Positions 1 through 11,166 of a stretch of 64,000 bases of DNA are shown here, one piece after another. The stretch is from Spisula solida. Lineage: Eukaryota; Mollusca; Bivalvia; Venerida; Mactridae. Positions within the stretch are counted from its first letter, which is position 1; the number at the start of each line of letters is the position of its first letter. The position numbers and the translations under genes are program-made. The stretch covers positions 6,952,453 to 7,016,452 of the forward strand of contig OX365946.1 of assembly GCA_947247005.1 (NCBI GenBank), given 5' to 3'. The notes beneath the pieces are model-generated. The model was given only the letters and a program-made list of their open reading frames with translations. It did no database searches and had not been told where the DNA came from.

Positions 1-895
1 TTATAGTTTTGCTTGTAATTAAGCGATAAATATTTCATAAAACCTTCTTAGGTTTGATGGTTTCTTAAAAAGAATTTTTAAGTGTAAAAAACAAGTTTAG
101 AACTCCAAAGTAATCCTGACTATCAACATCAAAATGCAACCGTAGATGAGTTAAAAATGAGCCTCATGCCAAGAACCGCCCGCCTCATGCGTCGCTGTAA
201 TCAGTACGGAGTGAAACGTGGACCGTACTTACAGTGTCGATATATTTTTGACACAAACTTCATCTTTCGTTTGCCGTATGTAATTACATTTAAATGCTAA
301 ATGTCCACCTTAAATATTTAATTACCTATTTAAACTCGTTGTTGTTACAACCCCCAAACAACAAACACACTTTCCTTGCTATTTAAAATGGTTGATTTCG
401 ATCATTTTATCAGTTTTAAAAACCATTACATGGTGACCCACTATATAGAATCAATATGATCTTTATTTTGAAAAAGGTCTGTACTTATTGTACTATTTAG
501 TTAATAACAGAATAATGTATTCACTATTAACACACAAGAGAAGGCTTCCGTGTGGCATAAAGTCCAATAGTCATTCTCGCAAAACAAAACCAACTTGAAA
601 ATGGTTTTAACAGAGGAAGTATGTTCTATTTATATATGCTTTTTACACCGACTTATAATAGTGTGTGAAAATGTAACTCGTCATATTAGAATGGGTTTTC
701 ACAAAATGGTTCAAATGGACGTGTCTTCACATAGAAACCAACTTCTTCTTCTTCACCAGGCAACAATGGGTGGGTTCGCGAGAGTTTAATAAAGCTATAA
801 TTATGTGCGAATGTAGTCTATAATGTATATCCACATATAAGTTTTAATTTATCCTTCACCAGTTTCCATTTCCATAAGCTTTGCAACAGTAGCAT
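1..895. other. gene-free stretch, nothing recognised
   Basis: AT-rich sequence without a convincing reading frame or clear repeat. A 64-codon open stretch at 595-789 on the plus strand has no recognisable motif and I do not call it a gene. Confidence 0.5.
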
Positions 896-931
896 TTTCT
901 GATAATACACTGTAGTTTAACGAACATCGTG

Positions 932-1276
932 CACCAGTCAATATTTTGCCCGCTGGGGGGGGGGGGGGGGGGGCGACCCAGGGGGAATTAGACATTTTCA
1001 TTTTTTTTTATGTCTAAATCCCCACCCAGGAGACAATGCTTACTGTCCAAATCCCCACCGTGTGACATAGTTTTTCATCCGGGTACTTTAATTAAACGCG
1101 AATAAAAGTATCACTGTCGTCTTTCGCGGTGTCGAAATTCCCGGACGAAAGTCTATTCTCCGGGACTCGGAGTCGATGTCGATAAGGTCGTCTTTTTCCC
1201 GCCTGTCGGGAAGATTCGTCTGTCTAATTCCCCCTGTATCTCCGCCGCCCCCGGGCGGGCATAATATTAACTGGTG
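932..1276. mobile_element. short terminal-inverted-repeat element (MITE-like), GC-rich interior
   Basis: The left end CACCAGTCAATATTTTGCCC (from 932) and the right end (reverse complement CACCAGTTAATATTATGCCC, ending at 1276) match with two mismatches over about 22 bases. The 345-bp interior holds a G-run (about 955-973), a short inverted pair around TCTAATTCCCCCT-like motifs and a GC-rich right third. It interrupts the same repeat that forms the 33-bp array to its right, since one diverged unit lies at 897-930. No transposase is present. A 3-4-bp CATC is found on both sides and may be the target duplication. The superfamily is unresolved. Confidence 0.7.
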
Positions 1277-1317
1277 CATCACAGTGTAGATTAACGAACA
1301 TAACACTCACATCATTT

Positions 1318-1680
1318 CCTGATAATACACTGTAGATTAACCAACATCACACTGATAATACGCTGTAGATTAACAAACATCACACTGATAATACGCTGTA
1401 GATTAACAAACATCACACTGATAATACGCTGTAGATTAACAAACACCACACTGATAATACACTGTAGATTAACCAACATCACACTGATAATACGCTGTAG
1501 ATTAACAAACATCACACTGATAATACGCTGTAGATTAACAAACATCACACTGATAATACGCTGTAGATTAACAAACATCACACTAACAGTAGCATTTCCT
1601 GATAATACGCTGTAGATTAACCAACATCACACTGATAATACGCTACATAGATTAACGAATATCACACTGACAATACGCTA
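1318..1680. repeat. 33-bp minisatellite
   Basis: About ten head-to-tail copies of a 33-bp unit containing GATAATACGCTGTAGATTAA. Units differ by one or a few bases. The last ones are degenerate and one carries a short insertion (CTAACAGTAGCATTTC near 1583). Because 33 is a multiple of three and the unit lacks a stop in one minus frame, the array reads as an 11-residue periodic peptide; I treat that as an artefact. The array lies about 200 bases beyond the 3' end of ZNF-A. Confidence 0.9.
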
Positions 1681-1843
1681 CTAATATCACACACAAATCG
1701 TTTTTCTCACCACGTACCATCGTATGATGTTTCAGAGAACATTTCGTATGAATCAATCTCCATATAAAACATAAATATGTAAGTATGAGAATGTGTTTTA
1801 TGGAACCACATTTTGTACGTTGACAAATATTCCAATTGTTAGG

Positions 1844-1849
1844 TTTATT
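1844..1849 (-). promoter_or_regulatory. candidate polyadenylation signal of ZNF-A
   Basis: AATAAA on the minus strand, about 25 bases downstream of the ZNF-A stop codon. The hexamer is exact, but the spacing would make a very short 3' UTR, so a more distal signal is possible. Confidence 0.4.
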
Positions 1850-1873
1850 ACTAGGAAGTTTTTGTGTGTTCCA

Positions 1874-3205
1874 TCAAGCTATTACATCGAGCACATCATT
1901 CATATTTTCAACACCATGCTTTGACATATGTTTCTTCAAGCGTAGATCACGTGTGAATGTATTTCCACAAACACCACATATAAATGGTTTTCCATGTTTT
2001 CTAGTAATATGGTCGGTCAAGTGGTCATTTCGTCTGAATGAATCTTCACATACATGACATTTAAACGTTTTTTCGCCGGTGTGTATTAGCATATGTCTTT
2101 TGATATTAGCATTATGTGAAAACGTATGGCCACATACATCACATTTAGACGGTTTTTCTCCAGTGTGCTTTTTCTCGTGATCTTTCAAGGTACTTTTCCG
2201 CATAAATGTATCCCCACATACATCACATTTAAATTCTCTTTTACAAATGGTCCTTTTCGTGTGTACTTTCAGGCTTGAGATATTATCTCCATCAACGGTA
2301 CATTTCAATATATTTTTATTAGCATGTACTTTTAAGTGATTCTTTAAGAAACTTCGTCGAGCAAATGTTTTTCCACAAACATCACATGTAAATGGTTTTT
2401 CTCCAGTGTGCCTCTTCACGTGATCCTTCAAGCTACTATTCCGTGTAAATGTATCTCCACATATATCACATTCAAATGGTTTTTCACCCGTGTGTATCCT
2501 CTTATGCCTTTTGACACCACCAATGTTGGTGAAAGCATCATCACATATTTCACATTTAAATGGCTTTTCACCAGTATGCTTTTGCATGTGCGTTTTTAAG
2601 GTACTAGATTGTGTAAAGACATAGCCACAAACATCGCATTTAAATCGTTTTTCGCCCGTGTGTATTTGCATATGCGTTTTCATGCCATTTCTTTGTCTAA
2701 ACAAAGAACCACAAACATCACATTTAAACGGTTTTTCACCAGTATGTATTTGAATGTGTGATTCAAGGGCATACTTTTGTCCAAATGCAAACCCACATAT
2801 ACCACATACAAATGGTTTATCACTATGTGTATCATGTAATGGCATATGTTTCGTCAAGTTATCTTCACTAAGTGTAGTATGTATTGGCATATGTTTCGTC
2901 AAGTTATCTTCACTAAGTGTAGTATGTATTGGCATATGTTTCGTCAAGTTATCTTCACTAAGCGTAGTATGTTTTGGCATATGTTTCGTCAAGTTATCTT
3001 CACTATGTGTAGTATGTTTTGGCATGTGTTTTGTTAGGTTATCTATGCTTGCGAATGTTTCTCCGCATTCAACACATTTAAATAATATTTCACCAGTATG
3101 TATTATCCTGTGACGTAAAAGGTGACTGTTTCCTTTGAATGCAGCTCCACAAATATCACACTTGAATTGTGTTTCACTAGTATGCATACCCATTTGACTT
3201 GCCAT
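1874..3205 (-). CDS. ZNF-A: C2H2 zinc-finger protein, 12 fingers, with five 15-residue helix repeats
   Basis: A 443-residue, single-exon reading frame. The ATG at 3205 is the first in frame, with an in-frame TGA 12 bases upstream. Canonical C-x2-C-x12-H-x3/4-H fingers start at cysteines 16, 44, 134, 162, 190, 218, 246, 274, 327, 355, 383 and 410, mostly joined by TGEKP-type linkers. Such proteins are normally nuclear, sequence-specific DNA-binding regulators; target unknown. Two oddities are visible. Residues 55-129 are five copies of a 15-residue unit starting DNLTKHMP, which repeats the second half of finger 2 without its cysteines. Residues 302-315 are a decayed finger (KCTVDGDNISSLKVH) that has lost its second cysteine and several residues. 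There is no KRAB, BTB or other N-terminal effector domain. The fingers and termini differ from the B-E family. It appears intact. Confidence 0.9.
   Translation of the reverse strand: MASQMGMHTSETQFKCDICGAAFKGNSHLLRHRIIHTGEILFKCVECGETFASIDNLTKHMPKHTTHSEDNLTKHMPKHTTLSEDNLTKHMPIHTTLSEDNLTKHMPIHTTLSEDNLTKHMPLHDTHSDKPFVCGICGFAFGQKYALESHIQIHTGEKPFKCDVCGSLFRQRNGMKTHMQIHTGEKRFKCDVCGYVFTQSSTLKTHMQKHTGEKPFKCEICDDAFTNIGGVKRHKRIHTGEKPFECDICGDTFTRNSSLKDHVKRHTGEKPFTCDVCGKTFARRSFLKNHLKVHANKNILKCTVDGDNISSLKVHTKRTICKREFKCDVCGDTFMRKSTLKDHEKKHTGEKPSKCDVCGHTFSHNANIKRHMLIHTGEKTFKCHVCEDSFRRNDHLTDHITRKHGKPFICGVCGNTFTRDLRLKKHMSKHGVENMNDVLDVIA
2819..3043 (-). repeat. 45-bp in-frame tandem repeat inside ZNF-A
   Basis: Five copies of a 45-bp unit (in plus orientation each contains GTTTCGTCAAGTTATCTTCA) encode residues 55-129. 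The three central copies are nearly identical, pointing to recent slippage or unequal exchange. Each copy encodes two histidines spaced H-x3-H but no cysteine pair. Confidence 0.92.
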
Positions 3206-3255
3206 GATACTTTTTCACTTGAATGATATTGTTAAAAGAAACTCTGAAACTGTGA

Positions 3256-3845
3256 TTTAAGGACGTTTAGGACCTTTCTCCGACGTCATCGGCAAAAAAT
3301 CGACTTTTCGCCGAATCTAATGAAAATCTCCAGATGTATGCTTTAACATGCTCTTCGTTTTATGTCGTTTTTATTTTTTTTAAATACATGTATTGCTTCG
3401 TTTCCTAGCAACAAACGTTATGTACACGGAGCGTAAAATTGAGGTTTTAAGCGTATGTCTCCGTCAAATTAAGGTCTACGTTAATTTTAAAAACTCTACA
3501 TGTTAGCCCAGGATCCGTTGAATACGCATACATAAAATTTATAGTGGTTGCGCAAAACAATTTCACAACACAAAAGGTTTTACGCCGAAAATTGACCAGT
3601 ATTTTACGCCGTATTTGCGACACCCTACTCCCTTTAGGCCGCTATTTGGTCAACAAAGAGTGATTCAATCAACTAATGATATACACAGCGATGATGCGGT
3701 AATGCTACAAAACAGACTCAAGCGATAAAAAAGGGGGGTCATCTCGCATTATTTTCGACAAAATTGATTTACAGTGAAAAGCGGACATGCGTAAAATGCA
3801 TAACGTCGCACGACGTTACGCGCCGTACGTCCGTTTGTTTTTCAG
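3256..3845 (+). mobile_element. dispersed element IV, copy 1
   Basis: Starts near TTTAGGACCTTTCTCCGACG and runs through TCGCCGAATCTAATGAAAAT, a CGTTTCCTAGCAAC motif and GGGGGGTCATCTCGCATT to a CGTCGCACGACGTTACG segment. A second plus copy starts at about 3890 and a minus copy lies at 7250-7850. It does not encode a recognisable protein. It begins about 50 bases upstream of the ZNF-A ATG, so it may supply that gene's 5' flank. Confidence 0.75.
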
Positions 3846-3889
3846 ACGTGCGTCTCATTTACAGCAATTAAATGTTAAAGAATAAATCG

Positions 3890-5455
3890 CTTTTCGCCGA
3901 ATCTAATGAAAATCTCCAGAAATATGCTTTAACATACTCTTCGTATTATGTCGTTTTTAATTTTTCAAGATATCGCTTCGTTTCCTAGCAACGAGACGCT
4001 ATGTACATAGGGATGTCGTTTTTAATTTTTCAAGATATCGCTTCGTTTCCTAGCAACGAGACGCTATGTACATAGGGCGTAAAATTGACGTTTTAAGCGT
4101 ATATTTCTGTTAAATTAAGCTCTACAATAATTTTCAAAACTCTATTTGTTAGTCCTTCATCCTTTGAATACGTATTATTTAAAATTTATAGCGGTTGCGA
4201 CTTAAAATTTCGCAACGAAAACGGTTTTATATCGAAAATTGACCTGTATTTTACTGCGTATTTCCAACACCCTACTCACTTCAGGGCGCAATTTGGTCAA
4301 CAGAAAGTGATTCAATCAACTAATGAAACAAACCGTGGTTATGCGGTAATTCTACAGAATAAGCACACACAATAAAAAAGGGGGGTGATCTCGCATTCTA
4401 ACATAGCACGTGAGATTTGCCTTCTTTGCGTATGTTGAGCTTACCATATTTTATTACCGCGATAAAATATGGCTGTTCCCATTTACCCATCGTTCACAAG
4501 TACTATTGACAGAACGGGAATTTTACATAAATTTCGTGGCTATAGTTGGGTTATAAATACTACAATTCAATGTAAACAAATACTAGAAACATAATGATGC
4601 AAATAGATCCAACAAAAATTACATGTTTAAATAATAATCGATATTTTTTAAACAGTGGAGTTTTTACGGGAAAGCTTTTTACATGAGCGCCGCTTTTCAA
4701 CGTCACTTGTGGAATGGAAAATAGCGCATTCTGTTTGAATGCAAATATTTCGCACATCACGCCTTGGTTTCTCATAATATATGTTTAGAAGTATTCCGTG
4801 TGCCTGTTTTATTTATCAGACACATGCGTGGATGCCAGATCAACACCAATCCGTTATTTACAGCTTAAAAATCGATATACATGTCCTTTTAGTTCGAACA
4901 GGAAGTAGAGCAGTTAGAGTCATTGACAACCAAAGAACAAAACACACAATCGCCTGAATTTACTGTAAATGATACTTAAACAAGTATTTCTTCTCTCATC
5001 TCACTTGATGTGTATTTGTTTAGATGTCGATTATGTAACGACATGGAAAATATTGAACAACAACGTATTAAAATCGATAAATCGAGAGTCAAAATATGGG
5101 GCGTTAATTTGAACAGCGCGTAAGATTTAACGGTGCAAAGGTAAAAAATTAGGTCGCATTTTGTTGCTGTAAAATACGAAATTTATGCGATGTTAGAATC
5201 GAAATAACGAATATCTGGCCATATTTTATTGCGTAATAGAATATAGGCACTCGTTTTGATGCGATCATTAAATCACTCGTGCTACGCACTCGTGATTTAA
5301 TTACTACGCATCAACACTCGTGCCTATATTTTATTACGCAATAAAATATGGTCACATATTCGTTATTTCTTAATTATTTTCGACAAAATTGAATTTTAAT
5401 GAAAAGCGGACATACGTAAAAAGCATAACGTCGTGCCGCACGACGTTACGGGCAA
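3890..5455 (+). mobile_element. dispersed element IV, copy 2, split by an insertion
   Basis: Matches copy 1 from CGCTTTTCGCCGAATCTAAT to GGTGATCTCGCATT (4397) and resumes at about 5376 with ATTTTCGACAAAATTGA, then the CACGACGTTACG end. The 978 bases between are an inserted element. Within this copy a segment containing ATGTCGTTTTTAATTTTTCA is duplicated in tandem (about 3950-4075). Confidence 0.75.
4398..5375. mobile_element. insertion carrying a large foldback, inside element IV
   Basis: Its boundaries follow from comparison with uninterrupted element IV at 3750-3765. It contains a short palindrome at about 4443-4472 (CCATATTTTAT and ATAAAATATGG arms) and a long imperfect hairpin at about 5206-5366. 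The left hairpin arm runs through CATATTTTATTGCGTAATAG and GGCACTCGTTTTGATGCG. The right arm carries the complementary ACGCATCAACACTCGTGCC and TTACGCAATAAAATATGG. No coding potential was recognised. Confidence 0.65.
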
Positions 5456-5459
5456 TTAT

Positions 5460-6179
5460 TACCGTCAGCTTCATGATCTTGTGGTGTATCTGGCGCATTG
5501 GCACATGGTTTCAATATATAAAAAATATAAGAACGTAAAATGTATTACATTATGTATTACAAATGCAAGATGAGACCTTTAATATACCCCTAAAATTGTA
5601 TGAATATTGTTTTTTAGTGATATACATGTACGTACATTTCCCCTATTAATAAAGAGATATGAAATTGCTACAAGCACGAAATGTATAAAACATTAACCAC
5701 CTCTCACAAACAATATTGTGCTTTAACATTTTGGCTTACGACCTATATATTTTGTACGCACAGTAGGGGGGGGGGGGGGGTTTGGGGGTCGGGGCAGTGT
5801 TATAGTCCCTGTGGTCAAATGTTTATTGTAATAAATACCGACAAACATGCTTTGGTATGTAGTTATATTTTCAATAAATGGTCAAAAGTTGTCCGAAAAC
5901 GTCGACACACTGTGTTACATTTACGAACCATTTTAAACAGTTGAAATTGATAATGCATATTCAAATTGATTAATTAAAGAACTTGCATTGTCAAAATTAA
6001 GCATGGTTTTTGTATACATTATTACTAGGACTGTCATAAGTATAAGTGTCCATGCATTCAATATAAAATGTAACAATTATACATATGTAAGACTTTCACC
6101 CAACTCACTAAACAGCAACAACACAACAGCTGTACAGTAAATTTCAAAGGTGGCCGAATCACTGGCACGTATCTTTTGA
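5460..6179. other. gene-free stretch with a poly-G run
   Basis: AT-rich, with a run of about 17 G at 5764-5780. The 87-codon open stretch crossing it (5681-5944) has no recognisable motif. Confidence 0.4.
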
Positions 6180-6467
6180 ACCAGTTAATTGAAACCAAGA
6201 TCCCCTACCACCGGGACCGACGGGGATTCTTACTTTTACTTTATCGAACCCCGATGGTCATACCGATGGTAAAACCCCGCAAATCCCCCCCAGTCCTGTA
6301 CCTCACGGGTATAGTCAGACTTGCATTTCCCCACTATTGTGTCGCGAATCAAAAGCGTACATCACATACATCAGTGCGGGGACATCGAAAACGTAAAAAA
6401 CACGGGACAGTTCCCCGCTATCACCTGCCTTTCCCCTGGATTCGTGGAGTAGTTTCAATTGACTGGT
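6180..6467. mobile_element. short terminal-inverted-repeat element, second of the ACCAGTTAAT type
   Basis: The left end ACCAGTTAATTGAAACCA (6180) and the right end, read inverted as ACCAGTCAATTGAAACTA (ending 6467), form terminal repeats. The interior is GC-rich relative to its surroundings (runs of CCCC and GGGG) as in the 932-1276 element, and the first ten terminal bases are alike. The 124-codon open frame covering it has no recognisable domain and is probably fortuitous. Confidence 0.55.
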
Positions 6468-7249
6468 ACAATATTGTAACGTCATGTTTGATGTGTAGGC
6501 CTACTCCAACTAAGGCACATAACGGGCCGCCACAAAAGTGTTTACATTAACTTGTATTATTATCTAATACACGTGTAAGACATAATACATAATAAAAGTG
6601 TATATATATATAACTTTCTGTTTCAATTTGCTGGCTGTTCATCTACCGGCCGCACCAGCTTTAATTCAGCTTCCAACATGATTTAACTTGGTTGCGTAAC
6701 AGTGAAACCCAATATATAAGCTTGGTTAGTTGCAATATTTCTAGACAAGGGCGGGACTAACTTTCCAGATGTTTATACATCAAAGATTTACTTTTATACC
6801 AAACGCTATTATTATATACATTATAACTATATATGACTGTAAGAAAACGATGTATACATATTTTAGTTATTATTTTATTAAAGGGACGTAATAATTAGTT
6901 CGGAAGACTTAAGTTAGTCTCATAATTCTGTACACTGCATTTAATGTCCGATCGAATATCCTGAGTAGATGTTTAGACTGTGTATTTATCATGATGTTGT
7001 GGTCATAATAAAAGTACCAATAAAGACACATTGTGAAGAATAATAAAACAACAGTACTGATTGCGAGAGAAACCCAGTTTTGTCATTTTCACTTTCGCAA
7101 AACTTACCACACTCAAATCGAAATAACTAATTGTTATGTAGTGACAAACTTTGCTTTGAACAAAGCTATCATATATGATTTGATAAATGAACAGATACAG
7201 GTGAAATGCGTGCATTTTATTCTTAACATGTAATTGTTGTACTAGTAAA
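6468..7249. other. gene-free stretch, nothing recognised
   Basis: AT-rich sequence. Overlapping open stretches of 93 codons (minus, 7003-7284) and 66 codons (plus, 7033-7233) have low-complexity composition and no recognisable motif. Confidence 0.4.
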
Positions 7250-7850
7250 TAGGACGCAAGTCCGTAAATAAAACGGACGTACACAGCGCGTTACGTTGTG
7301 CGACGTAACGTTTTTACGTAAGTCCGTTTTTTACTGAATTTCAATTTTGTCGAAAATAATGCGAGATCACCCCCCTTTTTTATTGGTTGAGCTTATTCTG
7401 TAGAATTACCGCATCACCACGGTGTATTTCATTAGTTGATTGAATCACGTTTTGTTGACCAAATTACGCCCTGAAATGAGTTGGGTGTAGCAAATGCGCA
7501 ATACAATTCTGTCAACTTTCGATATAAAACCTTTTCGGTGAAAAAATTGTCCGTCACAATCGCTTTAAATTAAACATATACGTATTCAACGGATCAAGGG
7601 CTAACATATAGAGCTTTGAAAATTAAAATAGACCTTATTCTGACCGAATTATGCCATTAAAACGTCAATTTTACGCCCTATGTACATAGCGTCACGTTGC
7701 TAGGAAACGAAGCGATATTTTGAAAAAATAAAAACTGCACAATAAGGACAGAATGTTTAAGCATATATCTGGAGATTTTCATTAGGTTCGGCCAAATGTC
7801 GATTTTTTGCCGATGACGTCGGAGAAAGGTCCTAAACAACCTTAAGGCAC
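7250..7850 (-). mobile_element. dispersed element IV, copy 3 (inverted)
   Basis: The reverse-complement order of element IV can be followed through ACGTTGTGCGACGTAACG, GCGAGATCACCCCCCTTTTT, CGTTGCTAGGAAACGAAGCG and CGATGACGTCGGAGAAAGGTCC to the end near 7845. It lies in the opposite orientation to the copies at 3256 and 3890. Confidence 0.75.
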
Positions 7851-9535
7851 CAAACCAAGTTAATAATGAACGTTTAGAATTCAATTCACCTAGAATCAAA
7901 TTTCAAATCAACTGCTCTCTCGAGTACGAAACGGTCCCGTCACTTGTACAAGAATATATACAGAAGTCATGCAGTTACAATCTGAAATAAATACATACTG
8001 AAATACATAATCATATAAAACAAGTTATCTCATCATACACTCAAACGATTGAAAAACGCACCACTTATGAAACATCAATTACATGGTTGAAAAAATGGTT
8101 CTATGGTTATTTCACTTCAGGTAAATAATCTCGAGTGTATGTGCAATGTCTTATGTAAAGTTCGTGTAACAAAAAGGAGTTTGAAATAAGTGATGATATG
8201 CTTAACAGGGTGATCCATGTAGACGAAAGTCACAATTTGTAAACAAGAGAAAATTAAATCCTTCGACATTGTACTAAACTATTTCTCTCTTCATTGACAA
8301 AGATGGAAGTAATAATACAATAGTATAATTTTTACTTATCCGTTGACACCCTGCATTCGACTCGATTGTGTGCAGTCATGTGTGCAGTGTGTACACATAC
8401 AGTGTACAATTTAAAGCGAATATCGATCCGTTATGTTGACGCGATAGCGGTGCACGCGCAAAACAAAAACATGCAAAAACAGAAAAGTTGTGCTGGTGCG
8501 GTATCCCGAATTATCAATTTTCTATTTTCTGTGCCTTAGTTAAAGATGATAAACTAAAGAGATACTATAGACAATTAATTTCAGGAGAAATTTACTTTGA
8601 CAAAATTCCGTCATTTTTTGTACTGGTGCGTTTTTATATCGTTTAAGTTTATATTTACAACAAAAGAGCCAAAAGCGCCATGTGTCGCTCACCCATCATA
8701 TAACATTCCTACTCTGTGATCTGACTGATCTCCCTTGGCCGTAAAGTAGCCATGTGAAACGTTAACACTGAGGAGAGTGCTTTCGTGGTACATCGAGTGC
8801 GGATAATACCCAACATGATCACTATTGGTTTACCCGAGTAATCAGTCTGACTAAGACCCACAAGATCCAATGACTGAACGTATTTTAAAGAACATAGTTC
8901 AAAATTTGCTAGCTACACATGAAAGTAGCCCCGATCAAATGACGATAATGTGTCATAATGAAGTTTAATTATCAAAGCTCGGAAAGTACTATATTGTTGG
9001 CTGTTTTAGCTTAAAATCTGATCCCTATGTTGAAATACGCAACTAGACCAAGCACTGAGTAGAAACAGCAGAATATAGAAGGTATACAATGACACACGAA
9101 AACGACAAGAGGGGCTAGTTGGCTCAGAACCACTACCCTGTTTATCACCCCAGATGACCAAATGTAAATGTGACACAAATATATTAACCTTTTAATCCAT
9201 ACTGTGATATACAATCCCCTACATTTTTTAACCCCCGCCTGAATTCTTGATACCCTTTTTCCGCATTTACAATTATTATAATTAGTTTAGTTTCACCTTC
9301 AATGCATGAAGTTCCATCAATTAATAGTCGAACTAGGCATTTAAGGAGAATTTAACATGAAGTGAAACTTCCCATTGTGACTTGAGAAGAAAAGTTTGAA
9401 ATGTAAAAGGTTTTGGGTCTTAATATGCCTGCAAATAGTCGGCCTATTCCGCTACATACAATGTTTACATGCACTTACAATGCATCTATAACTGAAGCAG
9501 TTTAGTAAAAACTGAAACAAGTGACATACACAAAG
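7851..9535. other. gene-free stretch with a decayed element-I head
   Basis: Mostly unrecognised AT-rich sequence. Around 8660-8700 the string ACAAAAGAGCCAAAAGCGCC followed by GTCGCTCACCCATC resembles the head of the element I family, but no core array follows. Confidence 0.45.
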
Positions 9536-9833
9536 TTCTTCTATGATTTGACCTTATCGCAATGACCCAGTATCGAACTTGACCTAGATTTTGTTAAGGT
9601 GACCATTTGGTTGTGAACATCTTTCTTAAAGATGAGGCCAATATTTTGATCTCAAGTGACTTCACAGCGATTTCTATTATTTGACCTCGTGAGTCAATAT
9701 TTAACTTGGCGTAGATTTTGTGACCAAGTTTTATTAGGATGAGGCCAAAGATATGACCTCTGTCGTCCAAGCAAAATGTGGACAGACGAGTAGTGATCAC
9801 AAAAGCTAACCTTGTCGATTTGTCACAGGGCTT
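9536..9833 (+). mobile_element. element I (pearl/Helentron-like), old truncated copy
   Basis: About two diverged core units (CTATGATTTGACC..., CGAACTTGACCTAGATTTTG..., GTGACCAAG...) followed by GGACAGACGAG, AGTGATCACAAAAGCTAACC and TTTGTCACAGGG, the characteristic 3' end of this family. No head is visible. Confidence 0.7.
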
Positions 9834-10907
9834 CTGGGTGTCTAACCATTGAATGAGTGAAACACAGAAATTACCAGAACTCGGCCTCTGGTTAATCTTT
9901 CGTAAATGAGTACGTAAATATTGGTCGAATCAATTTGGTACGTATCACAGTGGGTACGCTTGAAACAGTAGCTGAACGCTTTCGAGTTTCAGGTCGTGTT
10001 TGGCAAATAATTAAAGGAATTGTAACTTTATCAACACATGTAACGCTTGCGTTTAAGCCGTACAAAGAGAAGTACATGTACATGTTATTGCTATACAAGT
10101 ATTTACCTTTCTCAGCCTACAACTCGTTCCCACGTTACTTTCACTTTGATGGCAAGTTTAAAACGCGGTCAAGTCCGGTCCTAAACATCGTGATAAAAGT
10201 TCAAAAACAACCCGTAATCACGCTAAGGCACATCGAGCGAGCGTCTAGGTTAAAATTTGATAAATCATCATTGAAGTAAAATAATGCTTCAAATAGAAGT
10301 TATGGTAATAGCAATCCTTATATAATTTCAGGCGCACAGGAATAATGTGGCTTCATTCGAACGGTGAAAATAGTCCAAGAGATAAGGTCGATTTATTAAC
10401 AAATTTTAGGCTTACGTAAAATTGGTCTTATTTGATGGCATATTGTCTATAATTTATGAAAACCAATTTCCTTAAAAAAATCCTCTTTTACAATCGCTCA
10501 GAATCCAAGATGGCCGCCAAAATATGTTTAATGTGCATATATATTATGATGGGGCGATTGGTTCTGATATTTTGACATATTTTTATGTTTTATTCCAGTT
10601 ATTTGTGTGAAATGAAAATAAATCAAGGATTATAACATTTTTTCCTACACAAATGGCTAAATTTAGCCAAAAAATGGAAATTTTTAATATCCAGCTGTTA
10701 CCATGCCATTTGATATAGGACCCTGTGGATTTCTGATGTGTATGCGATTTTAGCATAAAGTAAAGGTTGAATAAAATATTTGAAAATTCGAGAGCCATTT
10801 TTGTTGGTCGCCTCCGACGTACATGTAAAAACTGTTTATCGTTAAGACAAAGGGAATTAAAAACTTCGATATAAGCGAGTTCGAGATAACGATAGTTCAT
10901 TGTATGT
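9834..10907. other. gene-free stretch, nothing firmly recognised
   Basis: A 114-codon plus-strand open frame at 9935-10279 and a 133-codon minus-strand one at 10583-10984 lack recognisable motifs. A TTCGATATAAGCGAGTTCGA-like segment near 10860 looks like a common dispersed-repeat end. Confidence 0.35.
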
Positions 10908-11100
10908 AAACAAGAGGGTACAGAGGGCCCTTTGTCACTCACCTGTCGCAGTAGTTCAAGTAGGACCCGCAATGGTGACCTCATTTAACACCATTTACAA
11001 CTTCTACATGTAAGAATCAAGTGAATGCAGCCTCTATTGCAAGTACAAGGTTTTCATATTGTCTTAACCAGCAACCTTGTAATTTACATCAGAAAACATC
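10908..11100 (+). mobile_element. element I head without a core
   Basis: AACAAGAGGG...GAGGGCCCTTTGTCACTCACCTGTCG is followed by the GCAGCCTCTATTGCAAGTACAAGG and TTTTCATATTGTCTTA segments that precede the tandem core in full copies (compare 18290 and 59801). The core and 3' end are missing. Confidence 0.65.
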
Positions 11101-11166
11101 TTCATATAAAATGTGCAAACTTAACTTATGGCATGAATTGTACGGCCTAGATGCACCTTACTTACA

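Noticed and set aside
1312..1581. 89-codon periodic reading frame (MFVNLQRIISV-type repeats)
   Set aside because: It is just the translation of the 33-bp minisatellite; no start context, no flanking gene structure.
2754..3113. 119- and 63-codon plus-strand frames opposite ZNF-A
   Set aside because: Antisense shadow of the 45-bp repeat and of finger codons.
3206..3240. extra upstream finger of ZNF-A (CATTCAAGTGAAAAA reads HSSEK)
   Set aside because: Out of frame with the gene, with a stop just before it and no cysteines or helix upstream.
6176..6550. 124-codon plus-strand frame
   Set aside because: Mostly inside a terminal-inverted-repeat element and its GC-rich interior; no recognisable domain.
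9935..10279. 114-codon plus-strand frame
   Set aside because: No motif, no splice or poly(A) context that stands out; compatible with chance in this base composition.
10583..10984. 133-codon minus-strand frame
   Set aside because: Runs from unrecognised AT-rich DNA into the head of element I; no domain recognised.
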